Notes under the pieces: generated by a model
What the model saw: the letters and a program-made list of their open reading frames with translations, nothing else
Told to the model about the DNA's origin: nothing
Databases searched by the model: none
Part shown: positions 24,300-38,431 of the stretch, one piece after another
Layout of the letters: every line of letters starts with the position of its first letter
How positions within the stretch are numbered: position 1 is the stretch's first letter
Made by a program: the position numbers and the translations under genes
Assembly (NCBI RefSeq): GCF_008831285.2
Contig: NC_045139.1
Span: 15,730,354-15,794,353, forward strand
Origin: Nymphaea colorata
Lineage: Eukaryota; Streptophyta; Magnoliopsida; Nymphaeales; Nymphaeaceae
Direction of reading: 5' to 3'
Length of the DNA: 64,000 nucleotides

Positions 24300-27200
24300 C
24301 TTCTTGGGTTTAAGGCAGTGTCGACTTGTACAGAGGGTTGACGCCCACAGGAATTGATCCTGGAACTGATCTTCTATCGGTCACTTGTTCGATTCGGTCA
24401 TTCTGCCAACATCTCTACCTATGCTTAACAAACATTAATGCACATAAATAGAAAGAGGCACAATCTCTCTTTTAAATACAATTTAATATGTAAACCTAAA
24501 TTTGACGCTCTCTAACTAAGCCTTTTTGCCCCTCCCAAATGTCCAAATAATAGTAGTAAATGCAACCAAGCACATTTGATGCTTATCATATTGTTATCTT
24601 TGTTACCATTTTATGGTGATCGGTTCAAACCCGAATTTAGTCTTCACATATTCAACTTTACTTATATTTAAGTAATCAAAATCAGATTTTGAATTTTATT
24701 GTTGAAACCCATTTCAATTCCAATTAGCATAAAATTTGATCTACATATATAATTGGTAGGTCTTTATCAGATCATGCCGGTGAAATATGAAACTCAAGTT
24801 CAGATCATCCATGAAACAGTTTCTAATTTAACTTACAATTTGAATACTAATTGCCCCTACAGATCAGGGCACGGATTGTTGTACAGTACTTGAAAGGAAG
24901 GAGGCAATGTTATTTGGCAATGGTGCGTACACTGGATTGCCTGTGAAGATGAAGCCAATAAGAGGTGATAGACGATACAAGCAGTAAGTTCAAGCTAGAA
25001 GGGAGAAGGTAAAGGGAAAAATAGTATTTTTTAAATTTTTGATAACAAATTATGAATTTTAATCATCATTATATAAGGTAAAACTTGTTATAAAATTTCT
25101 TAAATCATAGTTGGGCCTCAATTGCTGATTAGACATCTTAGTTAATATGGATAATATATTATTGGACAGTGTATTACAGTCCATGGAGTCATATCTTACC
25201 TACTTAATATCAATATATGTGGGTCCAAATCGTTCAGTTTTGTCTCCATCTCAGTTGAAATGGGTCGGAGAAGATGTAGGTTTGGTTAGGTGGTGGGTCT
25301 AGTTAAGAGCACAAATGATTTTGGAAAATGTTGGATCTGATCTCTTAGCAAACATAAGTCTGAATCCAAAACGAGAGGGTGTTTGATGAAAATAACATTA
25401 TATTCTTAGAACACATGTTTTTAGAATACATAATTCAAAGATACCAAGCTTTTATTTTATAAAACATGATGCTATTAGTATAAATGTTATTATTAGATCT
25501 AACAATCAACTCTTTGACAAAACTATGCCACGTTTATTGGAACAAAAATACAGCAGTCATGAAGTCAACATATGACTTTTTTCGAAAACATAATGTTATT
25601 ATCAGAGACAAATTGTTCAAGAGAAAAAGTCACGCGGATAACAAATTAAGAATATTCCATTTATCTGGGGAAGTCAATCATCCGAAGAAAAGTCTGTGAC
25701 TTTTGCATAAAGGAGGTTGGATCAAGAATGGTAAACAAAGGGGTCCTTAGCAGCTTAAAAAGAACAAAAAACCAAAAGAAAGTATCAAAAGGCGTGAGAC
25801 ATGAACTATTTGAATTATGAATGTTGGACGCACCAAACTTTTTGGGAATAAGTTGGGGGCAAAAATACATTGTAATTAAAAACAGTACCGTTGTAAAGTA
25901 CAGATATCTTATGTATGAGAACCATATAAATGATCGAATACCATTAAACATGCACCGTTAAGAATTATTTATCAAGATTCAAGGGGAGCGTTTGATTGGG
26001 AGAAAAGAAAGGAGAAGGAAACAGTTTTCACATGTTGAAGTTTTAATTATCTATTTATCTTCGTTTGTTGGTCTCTTACCACTCATATCTCACTTTGCTT
26101 TGCCACCATTAAATCATGCAGGGTTTTGGCATCTTCACCTCTCTTTCCCCCCCTTCCAAAGAAGAGGCCTTTTCAGTATTATTTTATTTATTATAAATAA
26201 ATTATTGTTAATTATCATATTTAATAGTGTTAATTATCGTATTACCATTCTGTTTAGGAAGAAAATAATGAGGCAGGTGAGATTAGAGATGCCATGAATC
26301 AGATTTGACAATTGGGTCCGTTCATTGCATTAGAAAAGCGGTGGGAAATGCTGAAAGTTTATTTCTTCTCTATCACTCAATCGAACAAATATTAAAAGTT
26401 TGAACAGTTTGATGCATACTTTTCTCCTACTTGTATCCCATTTCAAGCCAATGTAGAAGTTCTCACCTTACAAGTGGCAAGTTGAGGGACAAGCACAAGA
26501 GAAATGGACAGCTTCTATTGAGACTCCATGGAAAACACCTAGGGCCAAGAATTATTCAATTTATGTGGAATTGACCATAAGCTGATTTGATTGAAAAGTG
26601 GTCCTGTATCTTAGGGGGGATGACCGATTCGATGCGAGATTCAGCTACTTTTTTAATGGCAGGATAAAATAAAACTCCCATTCACCCAAAAAATGTATCA
26701 GGTTCAAGAATACTAGGCTTCATGTTTAAATATATTTCAAAAAAATTAATTATTTTAATTAATTTTATACATTATTAAATTTAAGAAATGATATTTTTTT
26801 TTTTTTCAATTCACAACCACAACCACTTCATGTTGAGATTGGCAGATTTATAACATTGCTTAGCACAAGCAAAAGGGGGGAAAAAAACGGATGCCAGTTG
26901 AAAGCAAAATCATGGAGCTTTTGGGTCCTTGCGGGCTTCATCAAGTTTCTGCATGAAGAAACAAAAGGAGAAAGCTGAGGCCAGCACGTCTCTTTCCCAA
27001 ATAATGTGAAGTAAAAGGTGGGAAAGGGACGGGAAGGCCACTTGCTCTTGGCATTTTATATCAAGGTTTCCCATCACAATAATGCGTCGTCCACCTCATC
27101 TCTGCTCGATGCATATGAAGAGTATAGAAGAGGACAACTAAATATTTGTATATGTAATGTTTGTGATTTGTTAAGAACTGTCTTTCAAATGTAAGAAAAT

Positions 27201-27378
27201 TGAAATTTGACTAGTCATATTGATGCTTCTTATGCATTTGGATATTTATTCAAACCTGAATTTGAATTGGAATCTGAATCCAATGGGACGTCATTTCTTA
27301 AATACAAATATGAGTGGATGTTGACTTTTTTTTTCATATCCTACTTATTTAGCTTAGACAGATGTCTATGATTATGAA
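24300..27378. other. Gene-free AT-rich stretch
   Basis: No open frame with a recognisable domain. A possible further short inverted-repeat element starts with GGGTGTTTGATGAAAATAACATTAT near 25378, with a partial complementary match near 25587. Poly-T and poly-A tracts are frequent. Confidence 0.35.
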
Positions 27379-27379
27379 C

Positions 27380-27552
27380 ATGGTGGAACAATGATTTTTT
27401 TCAGGAGGGCCAAACGGTTCAACGAACTTATTCGGATAGAACCAAACTAAACCCAAATAAAAAAAAATACATTTGTTTTTTTAATGTAATTTTTTTTTTC
27501 AATTAACTGAGATGGGGCCACGGCGTAGGTAGGCCCCCCCTCCCTCCACCCT
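27380..27552 (-). repeat. Dispersed repeat, minus-strand copy
   Basis: Read on the minus strand, this segment matches the one at 57608-57812. Both have a G-rich GGGAGGGG start, GCCGTGGCC or GCTGTGGCC, CAGTTAATTGAAAAAAAA, GGGTTTAGTTTG, and GTTTGGCCC ending in CTCCTGAAAAAA. It is a decayed non-coding transposon family. Confidence 0.55.
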
Positions 27553-28840
27553 TGATTTTGAATCTTATTCACTCACACGTCTGCAGGAAATATTCAAGAT
27601 TTTGTTTTCATAAGAAAGATCCACAAAAGGAAATACCTAACAAGTGTGGAAGAACTTGATGTTTTAATGGAATAATCTTTTTCTTAACTTTGGAAAAATG
27701 TTAAAGCAGGAATAGAACTGCTTACATGAACGGCGCTTCATGTGGCATGCACTAAGAAAAAGATAACAGCTTTTGCGTATCAAAAGGTGAAATTAATATA
27801 TGTAAAAAGGTGCGCCGGCTTCGTGTGGGAGGGAGAAAAAGCTGCTTTCTCTTTTATAAAGAGCTCCACCTTACTTGTACATATGAAGTTATATCATAAA
27901 ACACTAATGAAACTTGGACCGGATATGCGGTTTATGTGACAGAATCCGAACCGTGTTTGAGATCTGACAACAACCCGACATGATTGCATATAAATAGTTG
28001 AGACGTTGGATCCAGATTAAGGTTTACAAGTTCAAGTACGTTGAATTCAGCAAATGTTTTATCTATTGAAATGAGCAAATGGATGGCATTGTTTCAATTT
28101 TAGTATTTGAAGACTCAATGGCTTGTTGCTCGAACAAATGATAAATTAGATATTCTATCCATATACTATTGTTCCTTGCTGTGATGACAATTTTCTACAT
28201 TGTTTTTCTGATTTCTCCTGGAACGTTTGTGGACTTCTAATTAGATATTCTATTCAAAATGTCCAACTAATATCATGTATCCATTCTTTTACATTACATC
28301 TTTGTTTCTCCATGCAATTTTAATATCTTTAGGCATCTATAATGTCTCCTTGGCCATTGGTGAACTATTTGAAAAAGCATTTCTTCTTTGGCATAAGCTT
28401 AGTGTGCAGAATTTCATCCGTCTTTAGCTTTTCAGGTTCTTCCATGCTTTCTCGTATAACTATGATTAAATGGAAATACTACAGCTTAAGAACATCTAGA
28501 ATTAATATTGAAGTATTGAACACTAAAGTGTAGTTCATTAAATAGTTATCTTAATGTCAACACGGTCTTTGCTTTGGTTGGTGATAAACTTGATGGTGGC
28601 GAAGATATATGCAGCGTTGTTCTAGGTATTCGTTTTTTGAAGGACATTTTAAGTGTTTGGAACAGAAACACAGCACGTCCAATTGCTTCTATTTCATAAA
28701 AATGCATTGGCAGATATCCATCTTATCTATCAATGAATATGAAAGACTTTTTTTTGTGTAACACTAGTGATATATTCAAACACAAATTATTTAATTTTTT
28801 GAAGCTTAGAGTAAAACGACTGATTGTTATATTGTGAAGA
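27553..28840. other. Gene-free stretch
   Basis: Short random frames only; no motif, repeat structure or RNA gene recognised. Confidence 0.35.
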
Positions 28841-29545
28841 GAGTTAAATGAGTTGACAAGTTAAACAACACGAGTCGCTAAACGAGTTAAATGAGTCGAG
28901 ATGTTGTGTAGGCCAGTCGAGCTCGAGCTTGTTATATGTGGCTCAACTCAAGTTCGAGCCGAGCTCAAGCTCCAGCTTGACTCCGCTAGAGATACAAATA
29001 CCTTACCTGCCCATACCAGTAGTGGAGCCTATTGGAATTATATATTAAGTATGTATGCTACTGAAAAGTGTTTAAGTAAATAAACATCTTATGAAATAAT
29101 GTACCCATGAGTAGTGTGCTCATAAAAAAACCTTCCCACGAGTGGTGGAGTCAGAAATTTTGGACTGAGAAACACTTTTTCAAATGTTTTCATACCTAAG
29201 GGGGATAGGGCAGTACAATAAGTTCAGCTCACTCGAGCTCGAATTGAATTTGCTTGATTAAATTCAACTCCAAACTTGATTAAATTTGACTCTAAATAAA
29301 CGAGTTAATTTAGAGTTAAAAAACTTGACTCAATTAAACTCGTGTAAGCTTATTTAATCTTTTTTGTTAATAATTTCCAAACTTAAAAACAAGGAAAGAG
29401 ATCAAGTCATACAAAAAGTTGGTAAATTTGCCTAAACGAGCCATGCTAGAGTTGAGACTCAATCTTTCGAGTCGAGTTTGAGTTGACCTTTGTACGCTTG
29501 ACTCGAGGGCTCAAACCCGAACTCGACTGGTGTGTAGTTCTGCTA
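28841..29545. mobile_element. CTCGAG/GAGTCGAG-rich element, hAT-MITE-like
   Basis: The segment is packed with GAGTT, ACTCG and CTCGAGC words in both orientations, for example GAGTTAAATGAGTTGAC at the left and GCTTGACTCGAGGGCTC near the right. Elements with this CTCGAG-rich character are common non-autonomous repeats in plant genomes. The limits are approximate and no transposase is seen. Confidence 0.4.
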
Positions 29546-30450
29546 AAGGACACCAATATCTATAAACAAACAAAAGCAAAAAAATGAACGGCACCCATAT
29601 ATAAATAAAGAGAAAAAAATTGCGGGGGCTGGTATGGCAACTGTGCAAACTTAACGTAGAAGAAAGAAAAACAAAGGAGAAACTAACAGGACCTTTAAGG
29701 CTTTAACACCTACATTCACGGCGAGCCATAATGATATTAATAAGAAACTTGATATCAATGCGTATCGACACTAATGAGTTCTATTGTCGTGAAAGTACAC
29801 GTTACTGCTCTCCCCAATGGCCAGGAAACATCTGGCCATGTGTGGTCAATCGACCAACAAACCCGCCCAACATCTGGTCTTTTGTTGATTTACATATGGA
29901 TGCTTTTTCAATCAAGTGTCATGTACCCATAACACCCGCCGCTGTTGTTCAAGAGAATCGCACTTACGCGTCAAACTGACAAAAAAATTGAAATGGGGCA
30001 AGTGAGACGTGACTTTTCGTCAAAGCCAGCAATAAAAAAAAAACGTTGAATAATAGTCTCCAAAGGGAGTGTGATGTTTGTTTCACTCAATTTCTTGAAA
30101 AACAACAGTTTTCACGTAAGCATGTAGACTTTAATTCGAGACTTTGGTGAGAAAAAAATGGCAGTAGAAGTTCATTATTTACTGAAACAACAGAAACAAA
30201 TTTTTTTTTCTTGATTTCAAAATGCAACCGTTGGTGCTCGTCCGGCCGTATAGATGAGGAGGCCCCAACCGTCGCAATTGTAATCTAAGCCGCACAACTA
30301 GGATTACGTACCTTCTCACACACTTTGAGGTTCTTTTTTAATTTTCTGCAATTCTACGTTTCCACGTCCAGATGCTCCTTTTCATGTGGTCCTTAGACGC
30401 TTTCTGCTTCCGGAAAAGTGCACGCCATGTCAGCTTCCGTGGAGGTCCCC
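29546..30450. other. Gene-free stretch upstream of LSF2
   Basis: Contains the distal LSF2 upstream region. No convincing separate gene; the 82-residue frame at 29731-29979 has no recognisable motif. Confidence 0.4.
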
Positions 30451-30451
30451 C

Positions 30452-30458
30452 TATAAGA
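30452..30458 (+). promoter_or_regulatory. TATA box of LSF2
   Basis: CTATAAGAAC lies about 107 bases upstream of the ATG at 30559. Transcription would start near 30480, which excludes the earlier in-frame ATG at 30463 and supports the start chosen for LSF2. Confidence 0.5.
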
Positions 30459-30558
30459 ACCAATGAGGAAGAAGAGACGGAAGCACAGACCTGGTGGTGG
30501 TGGCGGAGGGCGAAAACCAGAGGAGGAAGAAGCTGGGAAGAGATCTGCAGGAGAAAAG

Positions 30559-33500
30559 ATGACGGAAGCGAGCGCCGTCCTCAGTCGCTGCTGCTTTCTC
30601 CGGCACTCGGGCGATGCTGCTCCTCCTCCTGCCGCCGCTGTTGGAAGGCCGATGGTTGTCGGTGTCTCGACGGCCCGGCCGAGGCCTGCCAACTTAAAAC
30701 CGCTATTCTTCTGCAAGCAGCACTCGAGTCGCATCAGCGCCAGCGCCCAGAACGCCGCGAGCAGTTCGCCTCTGCGCAAGATGGACGATTACAATGCGGC
30801 CATGAAGCGGATGATGAGAAGCCCTTATGAGTATCACCACGACCTGGGTAGTGATCCTTTTCCTTCTCTGTTTCTACGTTGCCGCCATTAGAACGTTGTG
30901 ACGTGTTGGTAGAACTGAACGATTCGCGTCATAGACAGATTATTTTGCCTCCAACACGAACGCTTGATTGCTCACACAGACCTGATTCGGTTTCAGTTTT
31001 AATGTTGGCTAAGCAACTGCTGATTCTTTCGCTAGGGATGAACTATACCCAAATTACTGAGAATTTGATCGTCGGGTCGCAGCCTCAGAAGCCTGAAGAC
31101 ATTGATCACCTGAATAAGGAGATGAATGTGGGCTACGTGATTAATCTGCAGCAGGACAAGGACATAGAGTACTGGGGAATTGATCTGCAGTCAATCATTT
31201 CTAGGTGCCAAGAGTTTGGTGTCTGCCATATAAGAAGGCCGGTGAGCGGTGTATCATTAGCTTCTCTCTCTCTCTTTTAAAATTTCTTATAGTCCCCATG
31301 ATATGATATCTATAGCATCTGCAAAATCTGTACGGGACCATGTTTGTTCAAATTTGCATATTCCCTCATCTAGGCATTAGGCGAATACGGTGTCAGCCAC
31401 TTGAAAACAGAAAGTAAACATTCTACAAATTTGTTATTTTCTTTCTGAAGCTTTCACATTTTCCCGAATAATTCTTGTGAAAGAACATGAACATCACAGT
31501 ACCAGCACTTGATGTTCTAAGAGGAGCTAAATGAATTACAAATTAGACTCAGCAAGTTATTAAAATCTACTACAGAGAATGGTTGTAGGATGGGATCGGA
31601 TGTAGCCTTTCAAATCATCCGCATCATCATCTGCATGATCGTGATACCTTTGTTTTTTTTAATTTTTGTGAAGATTCTCTAAACCATCCACTAGAAGGAG
31701 ATTAGAGGAAGTTGCTGCAATCAAAGGACATCTCATCTTCTCCAGTACCAATGATATTAATGCGAGGGAAAAAAAAATGAAAAGCTCTCTTTTGTAACTA
31801 GAAAAATTTGAAAAGCTCCCTTGTTTACAGCTAATATATGCCTAGCAAATTCTATCCGAAAGGAGAAAATATACATGAGTGATATAGCAACTACTGAATA
31901 ACGTTATTTATAGCCAATGAATTATATACCTGCCTAAGAACACGCCTCAAACTTTACATGTATCAAACTTTACATTTACCTCCTTATCCTTACCATTCTC
32001 GTTTGCAAAATGCTGAACCACAGTGGAGGATTGGTTAATATTGTAATAACACTGATTCATCAGAAAACTGTAGGGATTTCTTATTTTACAAATGATGACA
32101 AGGATCACCTTTACGAGTTGCCATTATTAGGTCACCGGTTGGCTGTAGGTATTCGCGGGATCGGCTTGTATATTAACTTTTTGGGAGCCTTGATTGGTTC
32201 TGGTCCTAGTGGAAGAAATGATGTTGAACCGACTACTTTGCTTGATGCTGGTTTCAATTGAAACACCTGAAAGGCAATCTTCTCTTTCCAAAGTGTAACC
32301 AATATTTCCAATAGCTCTTCGTTATGTAGAATCTATTTGTATCTAGCAGTTTCATTTTCTACAGCACTCTATTTTCTTGATTTGTATATTTGTGATTTGT
32401 TAACCTATCACATTATTCTTTTATTGCTTAGGCAAGAGATTTTGATCCAGATTCACTCAGAAGGCAACTGCCAAGGGCAGTTTCATCCTTGGAGCATGCC
32501 ATTTCACAAGGAAGAGGAAAAGTTTACGTCCATTGTACAGCAGGGTTGGGAAGAGCGCCTGCTGTTGCCATCTCATACTTGTTTTGGTTTTGTGATATGG
32601 ATGTAAGCACTACCCTTGTTATTTTTAGCTGCCATTTAATTACTAGGAATCACTCTATCAACAGTGACTGCATGATTCTCAAGTTCACCATTTTCCTTTT
32701 CTGGGGATATGATGCATGCTCAAGAAAGATGCCACACAAATTAGTAGTTCTATTTGTATATGTACACTTTAAAATCCAAAATTACTGAATTTCCAACAAA
32801 GGGGAAGCAAAAAATGAAGAAGAATCTATATTTAGGATACTGAAATATTGTAAGTTGGAGCAGACAACATGTGATAGATACTTTTATAGCTGGAGTCTGG
32901 GAACAATGTGCCAATCTGTTCTCTTTTGTTTAACTGACAGATTTCTCCTTGTGGAAAGCATGTGAGGTTTCTAGAGTGCGTATTTCTTTTTGAATTGTAA
33001 AATCCCCCAGGAGCTGGGGTTTGCAGACTCATCTAGATTTACCAGATAAATTCTAGATATCAAACTAAAAGGGTGGAGGATAGGAGGACCAGAATTATAG
33101 GAGATAAGTGAGCTTTGTGTAAGAGATGCTTCTGACATATTCATGTAAGGTAGTCATTACAACCATTATGTCAGGAAGTTCAATGAATGCCTAATAAACA
33201 GCCAATAATACGAGGGAAGGTACCTGAGTTCCTGTAGTTGATGGTAGCTGGATGTTTACAGCTTAGGACTACAGCTGCACATTCTGTGCAATCTTTTCTC
33301 AGAAGTACCGGAATAAATTTCCTCAGAGTCTGCAGGTACATTTATGGGTTAATTATTTGAATTTGCACAAAGATAGATGATTGTGCAGCTGTGTTGAATG
33401 TGATATGCATGTCTTAGACATGGCTACACTTAAGATATCAGACAATCAGTCTGACTATAAGTATTTTCATGTTATCGGTTTTAGTTACAAGCATTTATTT

Positions 33501-33797
33501 CCCCCCTTATTGATGGCATATGTAGTATTTAGAAGATTTCGTTACAAGCTTACAGCATCGGAGATTTCATTTCATCCTTTACTCACTGAACAGTTGGAAA
33601 CTGCATACGATTCATTTGTTTCAAAGCGTCCTTGTGGACCAAGCAAGCAAGCAATTCGTGGAGCTACATATGACCTGGCTAAGGATGGACCTTGGAAAGA
33701 GCCTTTCGAGAACCTCCCTGAATATGCTTTCACTGACATTGCCGATTGGGAAAGAAGATTGATTCAAGTTCGAGTTCGTTCACTCCGTGAAAATTAA
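30559..33797 (+). CDS. LSF2: Phosphoglucan phosphatase LSF2 (LIKE SEX FOUR 2), chloroplastic
   Basis: Four exons join in frame at GT-AG borders: 30559-30847, 31036-31241, 32432-32602 and 33594-33797. They total 870 nt, or 289 residues; Arabidopsis LSF2 is of similar length. LSF2 is known to dephosphorylate starch glucans at the C3 position during plastid starch breakdown; unlike SEX4 it lacks a carbohydrate-binding module, which is also absent here. Residues 1 to about 70 are rich in Ala, Ser and Arg and poor in acids, as in a transit peptide. The conserved block starts at MDDYNAAMKRMMRSPYEYHH (75-94). The dual-specificity phosphatase loop HCTAGLGRAP is at 199-208, with catalytic Cys200 and Arg206 (CX5R); the likely general acid lies in RDFDPDSL (167-174). 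The C-terminal region RPCGPSK...WKEPFENLPE...DWERRLIQ is the LSF2/SEX4 C-terminal domain. All key residues are present. An ATG at 30463 would add 32 basic, glycine-rich residues but lies within the core promoter. Confidence 0.95.
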
Positions 33798-36029
33798 TTC
33801 CCCAGGTATAAGCAGTGCATCTTAATAAATCTGTTACTGCACTAGCACCTCAGTTTCCACACAATCCAATTTGTCACATTAGAAAATTGTATATGGTTCC
33901 TGCCTTAATCTTTCTGAGAGGAAGGCAGCAGATGCTACATATTAGAGAATAACATAATCCCTAAAGAAAATGCATTTGAGATATTTTGCATATGATGCTG
34001 TGAATAAGAAAATTCCGTTGATGAAAATTGGAGTGTAGTTAGGACTTAAGAGTATGTCTAGAATTCTGCATCCATTTGCAATTATTTTCTGATGCATTAT
34101 CTGCATAAATTTATATATTGTTATCTACATTAAAAAGAAGCAACCAGAGCATGTATCCCTGAAGACTGGAGTGATGTTGGAAAGTTTTGCCTGTTTTCTC
34201 TTTCCCATCAACAGAAAATGATGCGGTGGCAAGTACAACTTTCACCCACCATTCAGCTGAAGACCATCACTATGATGCAAGAGAACAAATTATCCTACTT
34301 CGTAGAATCGAAGTGCTTTAAAAAAGCAACCGCAATACAAAGGCCATATTCATGCATTGGGTAATACAAGTTACTTCTTGGTATGAAGCACACAATGGAC
34401 TCGTGAGATATGTGTCATTAATTCATGGTCGTCTGCATCATACTAAGACAGTATATTTCATGGATCATATGATTCTCAAGTCCAAAACCTTAATTGACAA
34501 TGAAAATTAAGGTAATTTAACGACACAAGGCTCTAGATATTTTCTTCCATCTCATTTAGAATCAGTACCGTACAACTTCTACTTAGAGCTAAAGGAGCTG
34601 GTTTGCAGGGTGGGTTATGGCTGTCATATGGGCAAATTGTAGTTTTGATGGCATAACAAGAATATGCTTTGGTTTGGATTTCTTATCAAACTTCAGCAGG
34701 TTATTGTTATTTAATCAAATCTTGGTTCTCAAAAATGTACATCTTAAGGGCCAGTGAGGTTCAGCCTAAGGGTTTAATTTCCACTTAATTTGGTTTGAAT
34801 CCAGGTTTCTCTTCAAATCGATCAAACAACTTCAACTATAGTTTACAGTCATTGATTCTATTTAGTTTTAGTGGTCGACAGGCTGTGTGTTCCATGCATA
34901 TGTGCAGGACAGACGATAGACTGACCAAATTAAAAGAACTTAACCAACTCACGGATGCGCAGAGAAAACTGGATATAAATATATCCTGTAACCTTAGGTT
35001 TTTATCCCTAATAAGTAATAATCAAAAGGTCAGATGCTGTCTATCAGCTGCCAAGATTGGGAAAAATACAACTTGAACTTTTTAGTTTTTTTTTTCATTA
35101 TGTAGCTTCTCCACCACCCACACCTGGCTAGAAAGGGCCTGCTAAAATTACCCAACAAAAGCAATCGTGATTAAAAAATTTCATGATTTTTTAACACTGA
35201 TAAAAAATTTATAGCATGGCAAAAAGTTAAACAACTTTTTAAATTTATTAAATTAGATAACAAGTTTGTAGTCTTCGGTAAACATGCAAAAAAATGCAAG
35301 AATTCTGTAGAAACCAGAAAAAATTTCATGAAACTTCAGAAAAACTTAAATTTTCAGATACAATGGCTGATAAAGGAAGGATGATTGCAAACACTCATAT
35401 AGCAATCTCTAGTGGCAGTGCAAATATCGTTTACAACTGAAACAAATCCTTCTCAGCCGCTATATAGACATGTGACAAGGGTAGGATAAGGTAAGAGTGG
35501 TGGCCATAATTTATTTTTTGTTCGCAATTGTCGTAGACAGATTATTAGTTCCTAGACGCATGTTAAAGCACACATTGAAAATCAAAGGCAATGAAAATAG
35601 AGGATGCAAAGAGGTTCACAAAGACATGTTGAAGGAATTGAAAAAAAGAACAAGAGGCAACTGAAATGAGGAAACATTCAACAAAATCAAATGAGGTACC
35701 TTTTTCCTCTTAATATTGCTTAAGAAAGTGAGGATGCTTCAAAGAAAGGAAAGACGGGCTTGGGAACAGGAGCAACCAAAACAATAGATGAAGTCCTTAT
35801 GAAAGAAGTGGTTATAGGTTTAAATAACAGCAATTTGGTTGGTCTTATTCCCTCCGCCAGCTCAAAGAAGTTGCAAACAATAATTCTTGCAAAAGAGAAA
35901 GGAAACATTGCAAACTAACTAGAAAAGAAAAAAATTGCATAAAAAAAATAAGGGGTCTCTATTGTTTCTGATGAGCGGGCTAATATATAAGGGCAGCCAC
36001 TAATAAATTTTATTGCTTATTCATTTAAT
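33798..36029. other. LSF2 3' flank and gene-free DNA
   Basis: Roughly 33800-34910 has a diverged second copy at about 39863-40850, downstream of the LSF2 relic. Beyond that the sequence is AT-rich without supported genes. Confidence 0.45.
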
Positions 36030-36456
36030 GATCCACTTTTTAAAAATGTGTCGATGAGTTTAGGGAGTATAAAGATGTTGAGTATTTGAAGGAGTTGTTA
36101 TATATAAGTGATAAAAGAAGTGGGTGAAGATAATGCAGTACAAAGTATTACTAATAATACTTCAGTTTGGAGTCATGAGTTTGGCAAGTGATCCCAAGTT
36201 TAATCACATATTTGGAACTCATCATATGGTGCACTACTTAACGATCCATTTTTTTTTTTTAAATGTATCGATGAGTTTAGGGAGTATAAAGATGTTGAGT
36301 ATTCGAAGAAGTTGTATATATAAGTGATAAAAGAAGTGGGTGAAGACAATGCAGTGCAGACTATTACTAACAATACTTCAGTTTGCTGTCATGAGTTTGG
36401 CAAGTGATCCCAAGTATAATCACATATTTTGAACTCATTATGTGGTGCACTACTTA
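36030..36456. repeat. Tandem duplication, about 213-bp unit, two copies
   Basis: The block starting GATCCAC/GATCCAT with a poly-T run, then TCGATGAGTTTAGGGAG, and ending GGTGCACTACTTAA appears twice head to tail with scattered substitutions and small indels. No intact reading frame spans it. Confidence 0.85.
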
Positions 36457-38430
36457 AATCTAGCAAAAGAAGATGCAAATGCATACAACTAATGCTCATA
36501 GATCCAAGAGATTGAGAAAAATGTCAAGAACATCAGTAATTTTATTATAAACAATCAAATTGTTTTTTCTATATTTAATAAGCATTGTCTTAGTGGTGGC
36601 TGACAGGCTCTCTCTATCTCTCTTTCTATCTCTAATAAACACGGAAGCACAGCTCCAAGTAAAGTCGCATGTTCACTATATCATTAGGGTTTAATCCCTC
36701 GGATGATATACACTACACTCAGAAAGGTGGTTTATTACGTGGCTTAGGACTAATCCACCCAGCCCAATTGTATTCATTTACTCGTAAACGAAATAAACCC
36801 ACTATAAAATGGATCTCATACCTAACAACTTTCCCCACTTTGAAAGGCACCTTGTCCTTAAGGTGTAAATTCTAGGAACCATTATTGGATGTATTTAGCA
36901 AGCTCCCAATTTGCCCCCCTCTTAACTCATCATATAGGGGAAAGGGGGCAAGTGGTTCCCCTAGGGTCAGCAGACTCAGCACTGAATTCACCTCCATCTC
37001 AGTGGGTGGCTGCAGGAATACCTTGAATATAGATATGTGAATAAGTTGTAAACATAAAAACAGGAAAAAAAAATTACATGTAAGACTAAAAGATGATCAA
37101 CGTATTATTTCAATTTAAAAAGATATCAAAACAAAATGTACAACATAACGTAAGTTTCAATACATCTAAAAATACAAAATGTTATAAATTTTGTAGTTTG
37201 ATAATTTTAGTCAAGTCTCAAATACATATTCAATAAAAGTGAAAAATAAAAATAAATTAGTAGAAAAATAGCCAAATGGAATGTCATGAATTTCATAAAA
37301 ATATACAAATGCTATAGAAATATGAAAAAGGCAAAAAAAAAAGCTACATTAGAAAAAATTAAAAGATCACAAGCTATGATTTTAAATAAAAAATCACAAA
37401 AGAAAAGTATTGTACAATATATTTTGAATGCTCTAAGACAATGTAAAACAGTGTAAAATATAATTTGAATGCTTCTAAGACAATGTAAAACAGTCAATTT
37501 TCAAAATCTAAAAGTTTTTATCGGTCATAAACATACAATTTTGTGAATGTAATAAAACATGTTAGAAAAGTATAAAGTTAAATACCCAGTAGTGGAGAAA
37601 AAACAAAAAAATTATAATCCATGAAAAGTATTTAGAAATGCTTATTTACAGTTGTGAATATATAATATATAATAAACTATAACTATATTAAAACAGTCAC
37701 AAGTCACAAATAAAATTATACAACAAAAATTGTGGGAGTTATGACATACAATACATGAAAATTAGAAAGAAAAAAGACAACATCACAAACCATCATTAAA
37801 GGAAAAAATCAAAGGAAAGCAAAAATTTATACAACACAATATAAGTTTCAATATCTCTTAAGAATATAAAATATCATATATTTTGTAAAAGCATGCAAAA
37901 TAATATCATTGCAAACTCAAAACTTTTTGATAGGTTAATAATTCTACGTACAATTTTGTGAATGGAACTTAACGAAGCACAGAAAGCTCTATCGTAACGA
38001 GAGAGAATCGAACAAAATGATGCATTCGCAACGAAAATTCGCATTCCAAAGAGATGAAAAAAACGATTCAAGATCGAAGACGATGAAGAAGGAACAAGAA
38101 AAAAAAAATGCTAAACTTGAATAAGAAAACGAACAGTACGGACAATACCTGAAAATGAAACCCTCCGATGGCTGCTGAGGAGGCAAGAAAGCTGCGAAGG
38201 AGTTCGTCTGATGCGAGAGAAGCGGAAAGAAGGTTTGAGGCTGCCGACCAACCGATCTTCTAAGCCCTTTGTCTGATGCGAGAGAAGGGGCGAGAAGGCC
38301 GATCAGAAACACAAGAACATAAAGAATTTGAGAATAGTTGATGATGCACGCGCGCGAGATATAGAGAGAGAGAGAGAGTAGGACCTGCGGCGGCGCCTTC
38401 TGACCCCCATTATACTCATGCGCTGACGAA
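36457..38430. other. AT-rich gene-free stretch with diverged internal repeats
   Basis: Two related AT-rich segments near 37130-37210 and 37825-37890 share AAGTTTCAATA...AATATAAAAT-type order. A short unit TTCTAAGACAATGTAAAACAGT is doubled near 37430-37495. Near 38200-38290 the word TCTGATGCGAGAGAAG appears twice. A (GA)n run lies at about 38362-38378. Confidence 0.4.
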
Positions 38431-38431
38431 C

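Noticed and set aside
24300..24420. tRNA-like look of the block with GGAATTGATCCTGGAAC and nearby TTCGATTCGGTC
   Set aside because: No cloverleaf with paired acceptor, D, anticodon and T arms could be laid out.
30372..30891. Overlapping frames around LSF2 exon 1, including an earlier ATG at 30463
   Set aside because: The other frames lack similarity to anything recognised. The earlier ATG lies within the inferred core promoter and adds a non-transit-like basic stretch.
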